DNA from: Pomphorhynchus laevis
Lineage: Eukaryota; Acanthocephala; Palaeacanthocephala; Echinorhynchida; Pomphorhynchidae
Direction of reading: 5' to 3'
DNA length: 64,000 bases
Assembly: GCA_012934845.2 (NCBI GenBank)
Contig: WNNJ02001092.1
Span: forward strand, 1 to 64,000
In this document: piece by piece, positions 1 through 12,680 of the stretch
How positions within the stretch are numbered: the first letter of the stretch is position 1
Layout of the letters: each line of letters opens with the position of its first letter
Position numbers and translations under genes: made by a program
Notes under the pieces: generated by a model
The model's input: the letters and a program-made list of their open reading frames with translations, nothing else
Databases searched by the model: none
Told to the model about the DNA's origin: nothing

Positions 1-313
1 TAACCACAGAGTCCGTACAGAGTGCGGTTTTGTCTGTTCAGAAAATAAACCACATCTATCGCGGTGACGGTTTTTCGCTTTCGGTTCTTGCGTTCTATCA
101 GCAACTGCATCACCAATAACGCTTTCCAGTAATGACTTCATTACGTTCCTTGTTTTCTCGTAGATCAATCCTGAGATCCTCTTTACGCCACCTAATTTAG
201 CCAATCGCCTAATTGTAGGCTTTGTGATTCCTTGGATATTATAACGAAGAACCTTCCTTGACCCTTTACACCTCCCTTTTCAAGTCCTTTTCCACCTTTA
301 CCCATCCAGACAT
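1..313 (-). pseudogene. H4: Histone H4 pseudogene
   Basis: Read on the minus strand from ATGTCTGG at 313, the sequence carries nearly the whole histone H4 protein but in several frames. Recognisable in order: GKGGKGL-KGG tail, then RKVLR, then [31 protein letters not shown], then a divergent stretch, then [11 protein letters not shown] and RTLYG, reaching the window edge at about the normal H4 end. A base is missing around codon 4, another in the KRHRKV region, and the frame shifts again before RKTVTA; several conserved residues are changed (e.g. LENVI to LESVI). No other histone gene is visible nearby. It is therefore a dead copy, either from a histone cluster beyond the left edge or a dispersed relic. 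H4 normally packages DNA in the nucleosome core; this copy cannot make it. Confidence 0.88.
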
Positions 314-416
314 AATTCAACTTTTGTGATACACTATTTACTCGAGATACAGAATGAACAATGTCTACGAAATATCTTTTCCTTTTGTGCACATAAAGTT
401 TACATCAACTGATCAA

Positions 417-532
417 AGACCAAGAAATCTTTGATCTTTGATCATGAGATCAAAGATTTTTATCCTTTTAATTTTTGATCAATCAATTTTTTGATCAAAG
501 ACCAGGAAATATTGGTCTTTGATCAGGAGGCC
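417..532. repeat. Cluster of inverted TGATCAAAGA motifs
   Basis: The decamer TGATCAAAGA and its complement TCTTTGATCA recur in both orientations within about 115 bp, giving overlapping hairpins (for example around the ACCAGGAAATATTGGT centre near 505). No gene is seen in 314-880 apart from this. The origin is unknown; a small foldback element or inverted micro-duplications are possible. Confidence 0.6.
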
Positions 533-879
533 GTCTACTTGTAAAGCAGACAAGTCGCGACATTGCCCAGGTGCACCAAAGGCGAACCAAAACACTATCG
601 CTGGTCCGTTTCAGGGTCTACCTTGCTCTCTTCAGGGCACTTTTAAAACGATTCAAGTTGGATCTGGATAACCTTCTAACCGTGATGGTAAATCCCAGAT
701 ATCTTACTCAAAGTATAAAGACATGGAGGGGTTGATTGTTAATCATGGATGAGAGAGATGATATTACTAGTCTCATTAATTGTTTCTTTGTTACAGGTAC
801 ACCATTAAAGACTATTACCTGCTATTTGTAAAAATTAAGATGAATATTTGGAGAAACGATTTTAAGAAACAACTTAAAC

Positions 880-1152
880 CACTAGATGTTGATCACGTTG
901 ATAAGGTAAAAATAATACAATAAATGCATCAAGATACAAGATAGGAGACAGTGGGGAACCTTGAGACACACCTGTAATTTTATAAAACTTACGCGAAGCA
1001 GGATCGTCTTCGTAGAAGAATCGCTTGGTGTACAGGAATATATCCACCCCGTTAACAATTCTTGCAGGCAACCTGAGGGACATGAGAGAAGTAACAACAA
1101 AATGAATAGATATGCAAACAAATGCACCGAAAAAATAAAGGAAAACAGTCAC
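880..1152 (-). mobile_element. LINE reverse transcriptase fragment
   Basis: The minus-strand reading contains LPARIVNGVDIFLYTKRFF followed by FYKITGVSQGSPLSPILY. The second block matches RT motif 4 of non-LTR retrotransposons (GxPQGSxLSPxLF), with S replacing the usual P before Q. Only this palm segment survives, about 90 codons, and it is cut off by the tandem array at 1165. LINE RTs copy element RNA at a nicked target; this fragment is inactive. The family is probably RTE- or jockey-like but cannot be settled from so short a piece. Confidence 0.6.
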
Positions 1153-1164
1153 AGCTAGTGACTG

Positions 1165-3080
1165 TTCATATATAAGATATGTTTGATAAGGTAAATGTTT
1201 TAAAACATAAACTTAGTGAACAAAAATAATGATAACATAAATTGTGATAACATAAATACTTTGACAATATAAATAATGATAAAATAAATGCCATGACAAC
1301 ATAAATATAGATAAGATATGCTCGATAACGTAAATGTTTTAAAACATAAACATTGATAACATAAATAATGATAACATAAATGCTTCGACAACATAAATAT
1401 AGATAAGATATGCTTGATAAGGTAAATGTTTTAAAACATAAACATTGATAACATAAATAATGATATCATAAATTGTGATAAAACATAAACATTGATGACA
1501 TAAATAATGATACCATAAATTTTGATAACATAAATGCTTTGACAACATAAATATAGATAAGATATGTTTGATAAGGTAAATGTTTAAAAAAATAAACTTT
1601 ATGAACATAAATAATGATAACATAAATTGTGATAAAACATAAACATTGATGACATAAATAATGATACCATAAATTTTGATAACATAAATGCTTAGACAAC
1701 ATAAATATAGATAAGATATGCTTGATAAGGTAAATGCTTTAGAACATAAACATTGATAACATAAATTATGATAACATAAATTGTGATAACATAAAAACTT
1801 TGACAATATAAATAATGATAAAATAAATGCCATGACAACATAAATATAGATAAGATATGCTCGATAACGTAAATGTTTTAAAACATAAACATTGATAACA
1901 TAAATAATGATAACATAAATGCTTCGACAACATAAATATAGATAAGATATGCTTGATAAGGTAAATGTTTTAAAACATAAACATTGATAACATATATAAT
2001 GATATCATAAATTGTGATAAAACATAAACATTGATGACATGAATAATGATACCATAAATTTTGATAACATAAATGCTTTGACAACATAAATATAGATAAG
2101 ATATGTTTGATAAGGTAAATGTTTAAAAAAATAAACTTTATGAACATAAATAATGATAACATAAATAATGATAAAATAAATGCTTCGACAACATAAATAT
2201 AGATAAGATATGCTTGATAAGGTAAATGCTTTAGAACATAAACATTGATAACATAAATTATGATAACATAAATTGTGATAACATAAATACTTTGACAATA
2301 TAAATAATGATAAAATAAATGCCATGACAACATAAATATAGATAAGATATGCTCGATAACTTAAATGTTTTAAAACATAAACATTGATAACATAAATAAT
2401 GATAACATAAATGCTTCGACAACATAAATATAGATAAGATATGCTTGATAAGGTAAATGCTTTAAAACATAAACATTAAAACATAAATAATGATAACATA
2501 AATTGTGATAAAACATAAACATTGATGACATAAATAATGATACCATAAATTTTGATAACATAAATGCTTTGACAACATAAATATAGATAAGATATGCTTG
2601 ATAAGGTAAATGCTTTAGAACATAAACATTGATAACATAAATTATGATATCATAAATTTTGATAACATAAATGCTTTGACAACATAAATATAGATAAGAT
2701 ATGTTTGATAAGGTAAATGTTTAAAAAAATAAACTTTATGAACATAAATAATGATAACATAAATAATGATAAAATAAATGCTTCGACAACATAAATATAG
2801 ATAAGATATGATTGATAAGGTAAATGTTTTAAAACATAAACATTGATAACATAAATAATGATAACATAAATTGTGATAAAACATAAACATTGATGACATA
2901 AATAATGATACCATAAATTTTAATAACATAAATGCTTTGACAACATAAATATAGATAAGATATGCTTGATAAGGTAAATGCTTTAGAACATAAACATTGA
3001 TAACATAAATTATGATATCATAAATTTTGATAACATAAATGCTTTGACAACATAAGTATTGATAAAATAAATGCTTCTAA
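1165..3080. repeat. Tandem array, ~16-bp subunits in ~90-150-bp higher-order units
   Basis: About 1.9 kb is built from variants of GATAACATAAATNATGATA. A marker segment ATAGATAAGATATG recurs at intervals of roughly 93-152 bp (near 1311, 1404, 1556, 1708, 1851, 1944, 2096, 2208, 2341), so short subunits are organised in longer units that differ by loss or gain of subunits. The minus strand is free of stops over long runs (up to ~164 codons rich in Leu, Cys, Tyr, Ile), but these mirror the repeat and do not look like a protein. The array ends at about 3080. Confidence 0.92.
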
Positions 3081-4334
3081 AAAAATAAATGCTTCATGAA
3101 ACTTTGAATTAATTAGTTATAAAACTATTATATTATCAAAATTTCTGTGTCATTTCGTGCTTCTGAGAGCATAAACGTTTGAAATATCGACTGAGTATTT
3201 TATTTGAATTTCAAAATTACTGTAAAAAAATGTTTTTTCCCGTTGTGTTATACTTTAAATTTGCAGTTTTGTTCGCTAAAGAAATCATTTTACTTAATAA
3301 TTTTTCTTTATTCTTTAATTTTTTCTGAGATAAATATAACTCACTAATTTTCCGTGATTACCATTTTTCCGTGATTACCATGTTTGTATTGTTCAATACA
3401 AACATCCATGTTTAAAAAATGCGTACGCTTAGGGAATTTTCTGATAAACTTTGTAATTAAAATAAGAATTTGCATTGATAAAAGAAATAATTGAAATCAT
3501 TGTTTTGTTAATATTAACAAAGTATGCTAAGTATGTATTTCTTACTAAGTGATCAAGTGATATGTTTATCACAAACACTTTACTCGTCAATATTGCAATA
3601 TTAATAATACATTATTATAAATAAATTAAGATGTTTTTTGTATTTATATATTAATATATTAGTTTTATTAATTAATTTTTAAAAAACAAAATATTAATAC
3701 TTGTATCTGATATGACCATGCTATCAACTAGTTTTCATAAACATATGAATTTTTAAGTGATAACCTCATTTAATACTTCTACTTTTTGAAATACTTTTAT
3801 TTGACACAAATAAATTTATTTGACACAATTAATTTTATTTGTTAACAAATAAACAATTAATACAATTAATTTTATTAATTGTGTTAATTCCGTATATAAA
3901 CTTATTTTAATCATAATAAAGAAACAAAATAGCCTTGCGGTTTTTTAATACTTTTTTGTTGATTTTTGTTATATATTGACTTATTAAAGTCATTGCGAAT
4001 TTGGAAATTAAATGCATAAAAATGTAAAGTGATTGATTCTTTCTTGTATAAGTTTTTTTGGTATTTCAGTTAAATACTAAATTGGATTCAATTATAAGAT
4101 CGAAAAACATCATTTTTAAATAAATCACTATAATTTTTAGATCAACTTGGTCGTTTTTAAACGAAAAAAGTTAAAAGCTATTAAATAAATTTAATTTTTA
4201 TCAAAATTCATTTCATTTTTATTGTCAATTCTCATAATTAAAGTTATATTTGAAAATATTCATAATTGTTTACACTAATTTCCGTTTTTTAATATCTTCA
4301 AACGTTAATATGTTTTTTTTCTTTAAATATTTAG
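3081..4334. other. AT-rich stretch, probably SGSM intron
   Basis: No gene was recognised. It ends at the acceptor of the first SGSM exon seen in the window, so at least its right part should be intron. It holds a perfect 12-bp hairpin at 3380-3405. Confidence 0.5.
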
Positions 4335-4544
4335 GTTATCTAACATACGAATGCTTTTGTGAAATGATGAAAAAGCATTCAGCACATTTTTCTCTAAATA
4401 GCAAGGATCTTGAATATCAATTCACACTTATCGAATCCATACTCTATCTCACTGATAGAGAATTATATGAATACACTCGTGGTTTAGACAGCCAAAATCA
4501 TCTATACTTTACATATCGCTGGCTTATTCTTGAATTCAAGAGGG
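4335..4544 (+). CDS. SGSM1: SGSM1/2-like protein, TBC-domain exon
   Basis: Exon of a TBC-domain protein. SGSM proteins (RUTBC1/2; C. elegans tbc-8) bind Rap and Rab GTPases, and the TBC domain is the Rab GAP part. The reading (G)YLTYECFCEMMKK...LYFTYRWLILEFKR matches the SGSM form of the TBC C-terminal half (CFCELMKRM; FYFCYRWFLLDFKRE). The acceptor is a T-rich tract ending ATTTAG at 4334 and the donor is GTAAAA at 4545. The exon lacks one base of its first codon and leaves one base for the next; joining to 6314 gives FKREFSYED exactly as in the family. The catalytic Arg and Gln fingers lie in upstream exons not seen. The gene could be SGSM1 or SGSM2; SGSM3 and TBC1D15/17 fit less well. Confidence 0.85.
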
Positions 4545-6313
4545 GTAAAAATTCTACTTGCTAATTTAGTTCCAATTTAGTTTGTCCAAAAAGTTAAATT
4601 ACAATGGAATGCTTGTTAAAATTGTAATTTGTATTAATCAACTACAAGTGATTGTAAATTATTATTGATGTAATTATACTTTTATTTTTTTGCTATGGAG
4701 TTCGTGGTATCGGGTGTCTTTCATTTAGTGCACCAGTTGATTATTTTTGATAAATGTAAGGCGGTAAATTTATCCGCCTTATTTAAAGGCGGATAAATAA
4801 CCTGATAAACGCCTATGGCTTTTAGTAACACAAATTGCCGATATTGCAGCATAGTGCTTGTCAACAACTATTAATGAATAACCGCAAATTTCTCTGTGTT
4901 TTATTGTGTTCATTAAATTACTAAGTGTATTATACATGCATATGACAATATTAAGGCTTTTAATTTTAAATAGTCAACTCTTGACTGTTTTCTACTCTTG
5001 CTGACCTACAATCAAATCGAAAAAAATCAATATGACGGACTCTTTTCACATGTATCCTTAAAACGTTTGTAAAAGTCTTATGCGCTCTCCTCAAATTGTC
5101 ATTTTGAATTCTGCGGACCTTTGATTTGCTATCTCGTGTGCTTTTAAGTATAAGCATATTTCACATATCGGATCAGCCGGAATCTATAAAGTTTGTCGTT
5201 CTTGAATCTCGTTTCAAATTCTAATTACGGAATATAGACATTATTTAAATGTTATTGTTTTTATTGTCAGATTGCTAAAAATTATTTACAAATCAATGTT
5301 TTTATTGAAATATTCAATACCACATAAACTTATAATAGCATGATCGTCAAAAAATTGTTGTGCTCGTCTTCTGGCCAGCGCTACTTATATTCTTGCAAGC
5401 GCGATGTTTCAGCTACAATAATGTAGCAAGGACATGTGTGCTTTCCCAACCCCAATAAATTATAAAATTATATAATTTAATCAATATATAATAAATATAT
5501 AATTTTTATACATAATCAATATATAATAGTTAATATATAATGGTTAAATATATCAAAAAATATAATATTTAATATATCATATATATAAATATATGCATAA
5601 ATATAAATATATGCCAATAGTTAAATATATGAAAAAATGAATATTTTCCAATTTCACCCTTTGATAGTCGAAATTTCATACAGTCCTATTTAGCTTCGTT
5701 GTTTTAGTTTTAGTTTTACTATGGTTGGTTTTGTTAACGTGACTGCGTTTAATGTTGATAAAGCAGCAGTCAATCAAATTTTCCCTTAGCAAATTATTAG
5801 ATTATCCGAGATCTTAGTTATTTCGTGTTCCATAAATTACAGAGAAATTATATGTTAACTAAGTTATATATGTGAAAGACATTCAAATGTGGAATAGACT
5901 ACAATCTAAATGAACTTTAGTTTAGAATAGCTTATTTAAAGTGCATTTATGCACGCCTTTTTTTGCAATTTACGCTAGTCAATCAATATCGCCGTATCCA
6001 CAAATAAGAACTTATATGGCTATATTTAATAAATATATTTATATGATGTATTTATTTTATATATTTATATATGATGTCATTTGTATTTAAAAGGCATCTT
6101 TTAAATGTCTTAATATATTATCTAAATATATTTAAATTATATTTTTATTTATCTAAATATTTTTATTTGTATTAAGAATTACTTTAACTGTCACGTATTA
6201 AGGATAGTATAAATGTAATATTAAGTGTTTTATTTTAAAATATTACATTTTTAATATTATTTATTAATTATTATTTATTATTTAATTATTTGTATTTTAT
6301 TTCGTCGCTTAAG
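4545..6313 (+). other. SGSM intron
   Basis: A 1769-bp intron bounded by GTAAAA and CTTAAG. It is AT-rich with no coding sequence recognised. It contains a perfect 13-bp hairpin at 4768-4798 with a 5-nt loop, and (TA)-rich palindromic sequence near 5460-5640. Confidence 0.75.
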
Positions 6314-6481
6314 AGTTTTCCTATGAAGATATTATTTTATTATGGGAAATAATATGGGCCGCTGATCAACTCGTATGCAAAAATTTTTCTGTGTTCATTG
6401 CAGCTGCGATAATAAAAATGTACCGTCGAATAATCCTTGATAACGCAATGCAATATGACGAGATACTACGATTTTTTAACG
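6314..6481 (+). CDS. SGSM1: SGSM1/2-like protein, TBC-domain exon
   Basis: Continuation of the TBC domain. The reading is (E)FSYEDIILLWEIIW, then AADQLVCKNFSVFIAAAII, then KMYRRIILDNAMQYDEIL and RFFN. SGSM proteins read LVWETIWAA...SHYVLFIALALVE...[22 protein letters not shown] at this place, so order and spacing agree over the whole exon. The exon starts with AG after CTTAAG, completing GAG (E) with the G left by the previous exon, and ends with one base before the donor GTTAGT at 6482. No stops interrupt it, and the reading continues correctly into the exon at 8639. Confidence 0.85.
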
Positions 6482-6676
6482 GTTAGTGTTTTACTTTTAG
6501 CACTCATTCACTTAATATAATTAGGTTAATAATTTTATTAATTAACTATATTTATTTGATACAATTTTATATTAGTATTTTAATATTTCGTATTTTATGT
6601 GCTTTTTGAATAAGATAAATCTGGCATTTTACCTTCATTGTTCGTTTCGCATGGAGTACGTTTCGAGGCCCTTTCG

Positions 6677-6711
6677 AGGTAGCTGGACACCTTTTTGGTG
6701 TCCAGCTACCT
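6677..6711. repeat. Perfect 15-bp hairpin
   Basis: AGGTAGCTGGACACC, five Ts, then its exact reverse complement. The stem is GC-richer than the surroundings. It is too short for an animal pre-miRNA, and there is no further pairing outside the stem. It lies in SGSM intron 2. Confidence 0.9.
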
Positions 6712-7382
6712 TTATTACAAATTTAACTTGGTAGTTTACGGTCAACTGTTACACCCATCCTACTACATGATATACTAGATGAACTTGCTCGACTTACATG
6801 CCCCGATTATTAAGGCTTTATTCTCGCAGCTGGTTTTAAATAGGCGCATATCTAAATCTCCCGGGGGTGGCTTTGTTTTGGGCATGTTTTAGTATGATGT
6901 TGATCATACTAGCATCGCTATATACTGATTTACATTGTATTGATTATGCGGTGTTTCAGTCTCAGCTCAGAACTCTTTGTCTTAATGTTTGACGGTACGA
7001 ATGACAGCATATTTTAACCATGTGCTAGGTTGCTACCTACCTCTCTCTTAATTCGCTATTATTTAATAGCACTTTGGATAATTTGCTATTTGTCAACATT
7101 AACTAAAATAATACATATTTCGTTAGTTAATTTTCTTTGTTTGATTTTAATTCTATTAAATTTTCATAACAAAACAGATAATTTGTAATTTCTATTTTAT
7201 TTTTCAAATTATTACAAACTACAAATGTCATATCTATTTAAATATATATGATTCTATTTACTTCCTAATTACTTCGCGGCTAATTTTGTATGCTTATCTT
7301 TTTGATTAATTGAAATTTTAATTAATTTTAAAGAACTAAACTATAAACAATATATTTAATTACGAAAGAATTAACTTTATCT

Positions 7383-7629
7383 TTTTAGTATTACACACGA
7401 AAAGGAAAGTTATATCCTGCATGCGTTTTACAACCTTCTGGGGAAGCTTAACCCGGAATTCGCCCACAACAAACGCTTAGCCTCCAATGTGGCGTTTCGA
7501 CGTTAACTATACCTTCCCATTGGGAGCTATGCATATGTGATGGGCGCGTTCCGGGCTAAGCTTTTCGACAAAGTTTGTAAAAAGCACGCAGATTTAAACT
7601 TTCCTGTCGTTGTGGAATACTAAAAAGTG
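7383..7629. mobile_element. Foldback/MITE-like element
   Basis: Two ~90-bp arms are inverted copies of each other with scattered mismatches. The outer ends are TTTTTAGTATT and AATACTAAAAA; the best-matched inner part includes GCTTAACCCGGAA paired with TTCCGGGCTAAGC. A spacer of roughly 70 bp, including CAATGTGGCGTTTCGACG, separates the arms. No open reading frame is present, so this is a non-autonomous element. The superfamily is unknown; no clear target duplication is visible. Confidence 0.75.
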
Positions 7630-8638
7630 AAGATAATTCTTCCAGATTTGCATCGTCACCAGTAGTTGTATTAATATATTTAATTAATAAAATCTATATA
7701 TTCAGTTATGAATACAAAATATAGTTGTTTATTCGTTGGAAATTTTAAAAAACGCTTTTATAATATTTTTAACCTCAGCATTTTTATCGATGTTACTGCC
7801 ATAAAAATAAAATTGCTTTGAAAATAAAATATAATTTAATATTATATTTTATTTATTTTTTCTAAACATTCATTTGATGCATGTTTTGTACAGCTTGATA
7901 ATTAGAAACATTTCCAAATAAAGCAATCATTAAAGTTTATTTCCAAATAAACCTTCATTAAAGTAATTCTCAAATTATAATGTTCTCAAGCAATATAGAG
8001 CCAGCTTAAAATATTTACAATTTATTGAGTTATTAAAATTATAATAAAAATATTTTTTAACATAATATGCTTTGTAGAATATGAATTTGTTGTATACCTT
8101 CATTTGATTTATTATAATGATTAATTTTTATGTTAAATGTTTGATAAGAACCGTAATAACTTAAATTTTGACAAATTAAATCGTAATTCATAAGAAACGA
8201 TTAAATATTTTTTATTGAATTTATAATTGGAATTCGATTCTTACAACATTAAAAATGATTCAAAATATTTTTGAGATACTATAATATATAATGTTTATTA
8301 ATGAAATTATTATGCATACCCTTCTTTTGTTACGGAAATAAATATATTTTTATTGGGATCTGTTAACAGCTGACATCACTGTTAACGGTTACTAAAGAGT
8401 AATAAATTGAAATAAACATTTATAACAACATAAAATATCGAACAATTTACAAGGGATTCCAGAAACAACCGTAAGCATTATTGTTTTCGATGAAATTATC
8501 TGTTAACATTCAAATCAATATGTTGGCCATTCAGTAAACGGTCTGATTTAAGATATTTAAAAATTACAGCTATATATGCATATTAAAACGAAATTATGTT
8601 TTGGATATTTAAAAGTATATCGGTAATTGTTCATTAAG

Positions 8639-8742
8639 AGATGTCCGGTAAGCATTGCTTAAATGATATTATCACGAACGCGAAAGCTCTACTGGATTCA
8701 ATTGTAGTTTGTATCACTGGGAATGATCAGCGATATTTGTAA
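8639..8742 (+). CDS. SGSM1: SGSM1/2-like protein, C-terminal exon
   Basis: Last exon of the TBC protein. It completes the junction codon (G+AG = E) to give FFNEMSGKHCLNDIITNA, then KALLDSIVVC and a short tail ending NDQRYL before TAA at 8740-8742. SGSM proteins read FFNEMAE+H....+L.LA+.LV at the same place, closing the TBC fold. The acceptor is TTCATTAAG at 8638. Exon phases agree across all three exons, which is strong evidence for a live gene. Upstream exons (RUN domain, first half of TBC) lie left of 4335 or outside the window. Confidence 0.82.
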
Positions 8743-11700
8743 CGTACCGATAAACAGATTACACGTCATTTGTGAATGTGTTCATTTAACTTTAATATCT
8801 TTAAGTCTTGATTAGGTTGCTGTTAATATGTTGTGGAATTGTAATAGAAAAATTAATTCATCTCAATGTATTTTTAATTGATAATGACGCTGCTACTTTG
8901 TTCAATTTGGCAATCATTTAAAAATGTGATATTTAAAAGTGATGACATTTTCTTAAAGTTATACCTGGAAACATTATCTTAATAAACTATGACATTAGAA
9001 ATGCTAAATCACTACTGAATTAAGTTTTATCTATCAAATATAATTATCGAATATTGCTACGATATTTGAAGGTAACCTTTAACTATTAAATGCCTAACTT
9101 TAATTATTAAAGGTGTAACTGTTAACTCGGCATCTTCACTAAATATATGTTGATCATTAAATTCAGGGTTGCACTTTACACTACAATTGAATATTTAATT
9201 TGGAAAACAATCACGACCTTAAAATAATTTAATTTGAAAAATAATCACGACCTGAAAGATTTTTAAGGATTGGCAGATGCAGAAATCGTCAAGTTCGAAT
9301 ACACAATTTATTAACTGTTGTAGTTTATTTGATTCACGTCATACTTGATTTTTATTTGTTTGCATATGGCCTATAAACATTATCATTTAAAATTATTAAT
9401 GATGTTATTTTACGCATTTTGGCAATTAATTATTTTTAAATAAATTTTTTTATTATATTTTTAAAAATATATGTTTTCGCGCTTGTATATGGATGCTGGT
9501 TAATAATACTAAAACATATTAACGCATGATATATTAATGTATTTAAAATGTTAATATATTGTAATTATTTAATTATTTAGATAGTACTAACTATTCCTTT
9601 GATTATCGAAATAACTTTACAATATATTTTTGATCTTATTGATTTTAAAGCACTTTATTTTGTTCATCGTGAGTTATTAGTTAATTAAATATATCTGTAA
9701 TTGAGCACTAAAAGCACTTCATTTATCATGAGTTATTAGTCAATTTAATACAAAATAAATAACAAGTTAGGTTTATAAAAAGTTGAATAAATGTAATTTC
9801 ATTCATCTATTGATAATTGACATAATTATTTACTGTTTATAATTATTTTATTTATCATTATTTTTAATTTAAATATATTCATTATATATAATATAAAATA
9901 TGTATACTCAGTTAGCTGATCTGATATATTTAATGATTGACAAAATTAGGAAATCGAAATGGCACATGATTTATTTATTAAAAATGCAATACATGATGTT
10001 GATTGAAGGCTATGGAGAAATATTATACTAATTTTGAACATTTTTAAGAAAGAATTAAATGATTATATGTCCAATAACCGTTACTTGCTAGCATAATTAC
10101 CCCTTAGCATCATTAATCAATTATCTTTGCTTATATTTATAATGTCATTTGTATTGATATAGTCAAAATATCACATTCTAATAAGAGTAAATGCGATACA
10201 TATTCGATCCTTATGATAAATGCGATCATTGATAAATAATTGCATTTGTATCATATGTATCAATGATTGCATTTATGGAGTAGTCGATGATTATATCAAT
10301 AAAGATTATGTTTATCAATTATATCACTCAATCATTATTCACTTTGAATTTTGCAAAAATGACATTGCCTAATCCTAACTAATCATTCTAGTCAGCTAAA
10401 TGCTATATTATCAATCATCTATTATTGATAATACATTATACGAGTAATATTATAATATGATAACTTATAATATATAATTATTTATATAAAAATGTTTAAC
10501 TAACAAAAATATTTGCAATGAACATTTATTACATTAATAAATGCTTCGTGTATTTTCTTTTCTAAACATTGTTTTCAATTGAAATCACTTAACATCTATC
10601 AAAGTATATTCTATGGTTGTTGTTCAAGGAGTGGTCTATTTCAACCCCAGATCCTGTTCATTTTTAATAGAATATTTGTGTTGGTCAATACGCTTAGACA
10701 ATCGTTGCTCTGATTGACCTATATAAATCTTATCACAACCTCCAAACGTTATTTTGTATACGACATCATCCTTATTTTAATGAGGTTTTCGTTTATATTT
10801 TTTATTTTGGGCATTTTTTTTATTATATACAACTGTGCTTGGTGTGACATTTTTATTATATTGTGCCAATTTTATTTGTCGTTAAGATCATTATACTTAG
10901 TATCGAATAAAATGCTTTAAAAAATTTATATATGAATCCAGCAGCAAAGAGATTATCTTCTACTGGGGAATAAAAGGACAAAACTGCCATTTTAGAAAAT
11001 GTATTTTTTTTTGCAAATTTTACAAAAGAATATTAATTTTCAATATTTAAAATTAATTAGGCTGCCAATTAATATAAAAATTATTGAAAAGTCACAACTA
11101 TTAATTAAATAAAAAATATAAATGAATATAATATATAAATATATTATAATATATATAATATATTATATAAACATTATACTATTTATTAATAAACATTTAT
11201 TAGCTCATTAAATAGTTATATATAATTAAATTAACTTATATATAAAAGGTAGTAAATCGCCAAGCGATTCATAATATTTCTTTAATATAATTAATCATCA
11301 TTTTTTAAATGCCAGTGAACTTGAGGTTGTCTTGATATAAATTAATCATCGTGAGGACTCTATAAAACTGATATGAAGGATCCCTAAAATAAGTCGTATA
11401 AAAATTAAACTTGTGATATATTTGTAATAAATTTTTAATATTATAATATCAAAAATATTACAAAAATATTGGTAATGGACATTTATTATAAACATTAATA
11501 ATATGCAAATAATTTTGTAATAAATTGTAAATAAATAAATTATTTACATAAATTTACAAATTTATGTAAATAAATTTGTAATTTATTTTTATATAAAAGC
11601 TTATGAATTCTAACATTCATAAGGTCGTGTAATTTTAAAATTAATTAAGCTGCTAATTAAAATTATTAAAATTATTAAAAAGTCACATAAAACGTATTTA

Positions 11701-12680
11701 ACGACATTTTGAACAAAATGTACAATAAATGAATTCACATATGATTTATTATATATTTTGCGTATTTTATATTATGTACTAAATTCATGTCCGTTTTGAA
11801 TAATTATCTTACTAATTAAGTTATTTATTCATTTTGTCAGATAAATAAACGTTCAACTGACAAATTCGATAAATTTTAAAATTTGTTCTTAAAGTTAGTA
11901 TTCAATTCGGTCTAACAATCTAAATAAACCCGAAAAGCTGAACATAGCTGCTATCAGCTTTTATTCCTATTATTAAGCTGATAAATTTCAATTTATAATA
12001 GCTTCTTTTAAGCAGGTATGATTGCATGAATAGATTAAAAACAGGTGTAGATACGTAGCATTAAAAGTATTGTTCTCTCAAAAGGTGTGTGTTATCATTA
12101 ATTTAATGTCTTTCGCCTGAATTTCCAAAACACCGCAACGAATATCTGCATTATATTTATATTTTGATATCTCTTTAATGAAAACCTTAAACTCTGCCTT
12201 TTTGTAATTTTTCGATCGTGCTTGAAAATGCGACATTGAGCAATGTTTCTCCATTTTGATCTCCATTCAACAGTAGTCATTTTTGTTGCGACATTTAACT
12301 AGTATGAGAAGTTATAAGTAAAAATCAAAAGAAAACATTTATCATGGCTCGACAGTAAATATTTTTCTTTGCTTTACAAAACTTACCTCCCTTTGTGCTG
12401 TTTTATGTGTTTACTTTAATTTGAACATTAGAATTTCAAAAACAAAATAAAAAGTATAGAAAGCAAGCTAGAAAACACGGGCGAAAATTAAATTTTATCC
12501 AGGTGCAGGAGCATATATACCGTTCACACAGTTTGCTCGACATTGTCTACATCTTAGGAAATGTCAAAATATATATAGGTATTGATTAGTTGCTTTGGCT
12601 GCGTGTGTTGGTTGGAAAAATAATTTGAAAAAGGAAACACTTCTTAAAAAGATATATTTTGTTCTTTCGTTACTCTACAG
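8743..12680. other. AT-rich intergenic region
   Basis: No gene, RNA gene or known element was recognised in about 3.9 kb. Near 9900-9935 a short segment (ACTCAGTTAGCTGAT) resembles the tail of the Naiad-type elements at 37.2 and 47.3 kb. Palindromic AT-rich runs occur at 10430-10500, 11100-11240 and 11510-11590. The right end should hold 5' parts of the transglutaminase gene, but no first exon could be identified. Confidence 0.55.

Larger units (their letters stand above)
6482..8638 (+). other. SGSM intron with foldback elements
   Basis: A 2157-bp intron (GTTAGT to ATTAAG). No exon was recognised in it. It carries a perfect 15-bp hairpin (6677-6711) and a foldback element (7383-7629), entered separately. 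The 6650-6990 part is less AT-rich than its surroundings but gave no recognisable protein. Confidence 0.7.

Noticed and set aside
1200-2929. Long minus-strand open frames (up to 164 codons) in the first tandem array
   Set aside because: They repeat with the DNA subunit, use few residue types and differ only by subunit loss; the openness follows from the lack of TAA/TAG/TGA in the repeat on that strand.
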